Shown here in pieces: positions 58,359 through 64,000 of a stretch of 64,000 nucleotides of DNA. Below the pieces are notes generated by a model. It was not told the DNA's origin and searched no databases. It was given only the letters and a program-made list of their open reading frames with translations. Position 1 is the stretch's first letter. Every line of letters starts with the position of its first letter. The DNA comes from Paraspadella gotoi (lineage: Eukaryota > Chaetognatha), in contig CM119268.1 of assembly GCA_051294375.1 (NCBI GenBank), positions 9,928,370 to 9,992,369 of the forward strand, written 5' to 3'. A program made the translations under genes and the position numbers.

Positions 58359-60786
58359 ATGTCTTCGAAAGGAATGGAATCCCCGGATACGTCAGCACAG
58401 GGTGATGGAATTTCAGAATTTCCAAATAAGGACGTTTCCACGACCTCTCTGTCTGACGTCATTGAGGCGATCGCGAATCCCGCCGACGTCAGCTTACAAC
58501 CTAATGACAAAGGAGTTGAAGACAAACTGAGAGCTCTAGAAATTACGGTAAGCTTATTTATAATTTTTGTTCGCTTGTTAGCTTATGAACATAAAGAAGA
58601 TGAAGAAATAAAAAGCCCGAAACTACGATCAGGAACGGGTTCACGATCACCGCCTTTCGGAAATAATGAACGAAGGTTTTCAGGAAACTTCTGTAGGAAG
58701 TCCGGGCAGTCAATTTCTTTATGAAAAGGACGCTCCATTAGAACTTCCGGCAAGCAATAAAGAGGTAAGACTACGAGTACGATGGCGTTTCGTCTTCACT
58801 CTTTGATTCCAACAATGATTAAAGAGCTCGATCGGGGTTGCCCGTACAGGGTGTGTGCGGGTCGGGATTGCCGAATGATCGTTTAACAACCTCTTTCCCA
58901 GGGGGATCGCTCTCCCAACGAACCCATTAGAAGCATCAGTTCGTACTTTGCTCGATCCGAGTCGGTCACGGCCGTGGAACCTCAAGATATACGAGCCTCA
59001 GACTTCGACTTTTTGGGTCACGCCTCGATCAGGTGATTCTTATTAAAAATTTACCTAATACAGTGCTGCGCAAAAAAAAAGTAGGCTCATATTATCCTTA
59101 TGTACGCCACCGTTTCTTTTTCTACACGGATTTCAAATGGGAGTTAAATGAAAGGATCAAATACTGTGGTGTGAATATACCGCCACAGTGGCGAATTTAT
59201 TTGTTATAGCAATTTCAGATTTTGCACCCTTGTACAAGAAAAATTCTAATTGGTTCAAAGTGTTAAAAGTGATTTCAAGTGGTTAACAATGTTGATACTT
59301 CTTTCTCTGATTGATGTTCACAATGTAGAATTGGTATAATGATAATGCAATTAAACATTTTAAATAATTTAGTTTCAATATAATTGTAAAGGTCCTTATT
59401 ATTATGCTTCAATACGAGATTCCATAAGGAAAAAAACTTGAGTGATAATTTACCCAAGGCTTAGGTTACTTTAAAAGCTTTTTTACATTCAACTGCTTTT
59501 TCATTATTTTTAAAAGATTCCTTTTCCATATAGCTTTTCCATTTGTGTTAAATTGATTTAGGTAAAAAATGAATGACACCTATTCCTAAATTTTTTTTAT
59601 GCTGAATTTATTAAGCTAATTTCATATTATAAACATTTTGAAGTAAGGAAAACTCATTGACTCTTTCTGATTAAAATAAATTTTGTCTCTTTAGATTTTT
59701 TGTACTCATCGACTGACGTCCAAAAACTTCCAAACGCTTTGTTCGATTTTAATTGTACTTAGTCACGGTTATAGAAAATAGAAATAACCCATTTTTGAAA
59801 CACAAAAAAATGAAAAATATAATGTTTTTACTACATCGTAGTGAAGTCGAAAAATTCTGATCCAAGCAAGTTTTTTTTTAATTGAATTTTAAAGTTTTGT
59901 TATAATTTTTTATACAAAATAATGAGAAACTAATCAACGACTTTGTCATTCTTTGTCAAATTTTACTTTCTTTATATCAATCATTATCTACTGAAAGAGA
60001 GCTTTAATTTGAACTCACTCTCATAAGCCTACGATTATTCGTTCTCAAGTTATTATTAAAAATAACTCAATTTATTACAAAAATAGTAACCATTTTGTAA
60101 TTACTACATGAAAGACTTAATCAATTCTTATTTAATAAAAAACTATAGAAATGTAACATACAATTGCTTAGCTTCAAAATTAACCTAATTTTAAATTTTT
60201 CTTCAACCAATAACTATAATGAAATGCTATGTATAAAATTGTTAAATTTTATATATATATTTTTAAATAATTTAACATCAAGCAAGAGCATAATTAGTAA
60301 TATTATACATCCAAAAGAATCCTCATTTTATGATCTTTCTTTTGAGTCTAATCTCAGTTCTCTGTGATAATTCGTTTTTGAGATATTGACAAAAACAATT
60401 CCACAAAATGCTTAAAAAGTAAAAAAAATATTCTAAAATATTAATAATTGAGTCAATTTTCGATATATTTTATCATAAAAGTTTTAATTGATAGGAAAAT
60501 ATGCCAATAATAAATTAAATTTCATATTTAAAAAATTTTTAATCAAACATGACTTGTGATCGCCTTTTTTCTACAAAAATATAAAATAAAATTGTGATTT
60601 GTCTATTTTTTTCTATTATTTTAAGCTTTTAATATTAGAATTCTTACTGAAAAATGATATAATAAAAAAATATGGCTATTTCTGATTCTAACGAGCTATC
60701 ATACTTTAAAATATCATAAAAAATAAGTATTATGAAGACAAAATGAAAAAAAAAGTCAGTACCGAAATCGATTTTTAGTAATTTCT

Positions 60787-60833
<47 letters not shown>

Positions 60834-63632
60834 GGAGAGAGAGAGAGGGGGGAGGGAGATAAAGATAGAAAGCCTTATTATTGTATTATTATATTACTAT
60901 ATTATATTATATTATACTATATTATATTATTATGAAATTGGTACAATAATATTACAATACTATATTATATTATACTATATTATATTATTACTATATTTTA
61001 AGTTTGAACACACAAATGCTTTTTATCTATCTTTATCTCCCTCCCCCCTCTCTCTCTCTCTCCCTTTCTCTCTCTCTTTCTCTCTCTCTCTAAGAAATTA
61101 CTAAAAATCGATTTCGGTACTGACATTTTTTTTTTTCATTTTGACTTCATAATACTTATTTTTTATGATATTTTAAAGTATAATAGCTCGCAAGAATCAG
61201 AAATAACCATATTTTTTTATTATATCATTTTTCAGTAAGAATTCTAATATTAAAAGCTTAAAATATTAGCAAAAAATAGACAAATCACAATTTTATTTGT
61301 ATATTTTTGGAGAAAAAAGGCGATCACAAGTCATGTTTGATTAAAAAACCTTTAAAAATGAAATTTAATTTATTATTGGCATATTTTTCTATCAATTCAA
61401 ACCTTTTATGATAAAATATATAATCAAAAATTGACTCAAATATTAATATTAATGATTATTTTTTTACTTTTTAAGCATTTTGTGGAATTGTTTTTGTCAA
61501 TATCTCAAAAACGAATTATCACAGAGAACTGAGATAGACTCAAAAGAAAGATCATAAAATAGAGGATCTTTTGGATGTATAATATTACTAATTATGCTCT
61601 TGCTTGATGTTAAATTATTTAAAAAATATATATATAAAATTTAACAATTTTATACATAGCATTTCATAGATAGTTATTGGTTGAAGAAAAATTTAAAATT
61701 AGGTTAATTTTGAAGCTAAGCAATTGTATGTTACATTTTCTATAGTTTTTTATTAAATAAGAATTGATTAAGTCTCATGTAGTAATTACAAATTGGTTAC
61801 TATTTTGTAATAAATTGAGTTATTTTCAATAAAACTTGAGAACAAATAATCGTAGGCTAATGAGAGTGAGTTCAAATTAAAGCTCTCTTTCAGTAGATAA
61901 TGATGTGATAAAAGAAAGTAAAATTTGACAAAGAATGACAAAGTCGTTGATTAGTTTCTCATTATTTGTATAAAAAATTATAACAAAACTTTAAAATTCA
62001 ATTAAAAAAAACTTGCTTAGATCAGAATTTTTCGACTTCACTACGCTGTAGTATAAAACATTATATTTTTCATTTTTTTGTGTTTCAGAAATGGGTTATT
62101 TCTATTTTCTTTTTCGGGGTGTCTAGGGAACCATGTAGTAATATAAACAACAGCTGAAAGATGAAGCGCTTGGTCTATATCTTTGTAAAATTCGGCTGTT
62201 CCATATAGTTTTTTTAATATTAACGCCGCAATGTAAATATTTTATAAGCGGGTTAATTTTACTTTCGCCGCCCGGGATTAGTGGGGGGGTTAGGGTTGTT
62301 TCAGAGTAATTTAGGGTTAGGGGTGATTAGGGTTAAAAGGGTTTAGGGTTAAGGTAATTAGGAAATAATTTTTAAAATTTTTTTTAATTTATAATAAATA
62401 TTTTTAAGAGGTTTTTCAAGTCAAAAAATTAGCCTTATAAGCTAACCGTGTGGACAAATCAACAGCCCCGAGGGTGACGACGGCCGGGGAAAATTAAAAT
62501 CCGTTTCCTGCCTCATGACTCACGGATCCGAGGGAGTCGAAGCTCAAGGAAAAGAGAGGCAATCGTCTCTCAGTAACTTTTTCGAAATGGAGTCGGCCGA
62601 CGATACGATGGACGCGATGTTGGCGCCACCCGAACAATTCGCCACTCGTAAGACATATATAGTATATACGTATTGTGCATAATTATCCGAAATAATTTAG
62701 ACATTTAACATTTTTGTCCACCATTCCCTCAAAGCTGACATCGCAAGCGGCGTCATTGATACTCCGCACGCAAAGGAAAAGATCACTGCTAGTCACGTAG
62801 GGTCATCGTCTCCGGAAATTTTAGAACAGATGACCAGCCCCGGATTAAGCTCCGGTAATCTCAATGCATTTTCAAATAATTGAAAACAGCATGGCTAATT
62901 ATCTAATACCTATACATGGTTAAAATTATTATAAAATACTGCATCAGCTGCTCGAGTTATGCTGTTAAATCCGGCAGAATCGTCATTCCTCGCCACAGAA
63001 TCGACTCTTCACGAATCTTGGATTCCTTCGGAAAAAACTAAAATTTGCCTCGTCAATCTTAACACGGCGCCGCCAGGTTGAAATTTAACTCATTTTTACA
63101 AAGTATTAATAATCAATCACGATCTTGGTATTTAATTATATCTGGACTAGGTACATACTATCCCGAAGTCGATCAAGTCACGATGCCCGGAGTACTTTTG
63201 GAAGAATCTCTAGGGGATCCCGTCAAAGAGCTTGTCAATCGATTTTATGGTCCCCAAGAAGCGTCAAAAAGAAAAGTAATTTATATTACCAAAAATATTA
63301 GTAAACTAAAAGAGCTTAAGTTTTTAACCATTTTTTTTACGTCAAAATTTTTAGACCTACTACGAATTTCATCTTTATTATTTTCCACCCTAATTTTTCA
63401 TAAATTTCGGTCCAATGGGAATTTAAGTTATCTGTCGTCCGTCCCATTTACATTTCATTGAAAGATCCTCAATACGAGCGCGGTGCCTCAGGACGAAACG
63501 GGTCTTCGTCAACTCATAGCGGCGGAATGCTATCGATCAGCAGTGGACTTAACCGGACGTCTACTTATTAACGCCGGACAGGGCCCAGGGAGGCTGGGAC
63601 AACCCTCGAGACACACGCCAATTTCGCTCCAG
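58359..63632 (+). CDS. TRAPPC12 homologue, N-terminal half, 8 exons, continues past window
   Basis: Subunit of the TRAPPIII tethering complex acting in ER-to-Golgi traffic. Exons: 58359-58547, 58684-58764, 58902-59032, 62466-62647, 62735-62854, 62948-63076, 63151-63275 and 63465-63632; phases 0, 0, 2, 1, 1, 1, 0, 0 join, and the last ends at a normal donor (CAG|GTGAAG). The first 230 residues are acidic and disordered with repeated SISSYFARSES and SLSNFFEMESADD type motifs (aromatic-centred, typical of TRAPPC12 N-termini). The conserved block starts at WIPSEKTKICLV, then VDQVTMPGVLLEESLGDPVK, LVNRFYGPQEASKRK and SAVDLTGRLLINAGQGPGRL, leading into the TPR region outside the window. It starts 282 bp after the zinc-finger stop on the same strand. 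ATG 58359 is the first in frame. Confidence 0.93.
59160..59188 (+). repeat. Tail fragment of the GAATATACCGCC repeat family
   Basis: Only the GTGGTGTGAATATACCGCCAC tail is present, in TRAPPC12 intron 3. Confidence 0.55.
59773..62110. repeat. 2.3 kb palindrome (~1.17 kb arms) in TRAPPC12 intron
   Basis: Outer ends AGAAAATAGAAATAACCCAT and its complement at 62110. Internal landmarks mirror each other: the GA tract at 60788-60850 against the CT tract at 61045-61092, and the GCGATC-containing block at 60560 against 61320. The centre is ATTGGTACAAT near 60941. Arms differ by scattered substitutions and small indels. No coding capacity or clear target duplication was found. Confidence 0.85.
62255..62380. 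repeat. CGCCGACCG MITE, partial copy
   Basis: End TTAATTTTACTTTCGCCGCC followed by GGGTTAG-rich interior; reverse orientation to the 19868 copy. The other terminus is lost. Confidence 0.5.
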
Positions 63633-64000
63633 GTGAAGCTAGTTAGCTAAAACAGACATAATTTTTGCCAGTTTTTATCAGTATCTTTCTTCCTTATTTT
63701 CGTTTCTTAAAGCGAACATAAAAAATATTACATCTTTAAATCTACTGGATATGTCAAAAAAACCAATGACCAAAATACAAAAAATAATGAGGACATGGAA
63801 AAAATAAGAATAACAACCCAACAAGAAATAAATACTAAGACAAGCTAATATAAATCGGAATACAGATCAAAAGAAAACATTTTTTTCTTTGGTGTTGATT
63901 GGTTAGTAAGCAAGTTGATAGTTGATACGCCATCACAATCAAGTTTCCTTGCTTTTTCGAGAGGAAATTCTAGGCCAAAATCCGGGCAATGAAAATCTTG
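63633..64000. other. TRAPPC12 intron, partial, nothing recognised
   Basis: AT-rich intron sequence running to the window edge. Confidence 0.5.

Noticed and set aside
59773-62110. Assembly artefact (inverted duplicate)
   Set aside because: The two arms differ by many scattered substitutions and indels, which a collapsed or mirrored read would not show; still worth long-read confirmation.

Overview
The window is nuclear DNA from an invertebrate animal, probably a protostome. Evidence: multi-exon genes with mostly short GT-AG introns (many 55-75 bp), and metazoan-specific families (paired-like homeobox, AP-4 type bHLH, CLIP3/4, EEIG1/FAM102, TRAPPC12, SLC22, ABCC TMD0, YWTD propeller receptor). 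AT-rich spacers hold tRNA-derived SINEs, MITE-like repeats and foldback elements. I cannot name the phylum from sequence alone. All exon models were built by hand from splice signals, reading phase and family conservation.

Layout, left to right: chymotrypsin-like serine protease (-, 6-1943); MCFD2-like secreted EF-hand protein (+, 3127-4465); AP-4/TFAP4-type bHLH factor (-, 6317-9471) with a probable 5' UTR exon and CCAAT/CRE promoter near 15.0-15.6 kb; EEIG1/FAM102-type NT-C2 protein (-, 17888-21033); two-module YWTD propeller membrane receptor (+, ~22145-26946), convergent with a DRGX-like paired homeobox gene (-, 27205-30001); a small membrane-anchored ORF broken by one in-frame TGA (-, 32804-33430); SLC22 transporter (-, 33704-36868); an ABCC/MRP TMD0-L0 domain with no transporter core (-, 36997-38435); an 18-coding-exon CLIP3/CLIP4 homologue (-, 38814-52958) with an unrecognised nested gene on the opposite strand (+, 43675-44792) and a 4.8 kb foldback transposon in its introns; a nine-finger C2H2 protein (+, 53319-58077) in head-to-head arrangement with CLIP; and the 5' half of TRAPPC12 (+, 58359 to beyond the window), whose third intron holds a 2.3 kb palindrome.

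The genes do not form one pathway. They are ordinary housekeeping and developmental genes. The unusual content is in the spaces between: (1) a dispersed family of short inverted-repeat elements carrying hammerhead ribozyme cores (two intact-looking, one degenerate, one coreless relative); (2) a foldback element with ~940 bp terminal inverted repeats and a clean 9-bp target duplication; (3) a near-complete 2.3 kb palindrome; (4) a minisatellite-bearing repeat family; (5) SINEs, one of which ends five bases after a GC-type splice donor inside the homeobox; and (6) the orphan TMD0-L0 gene.
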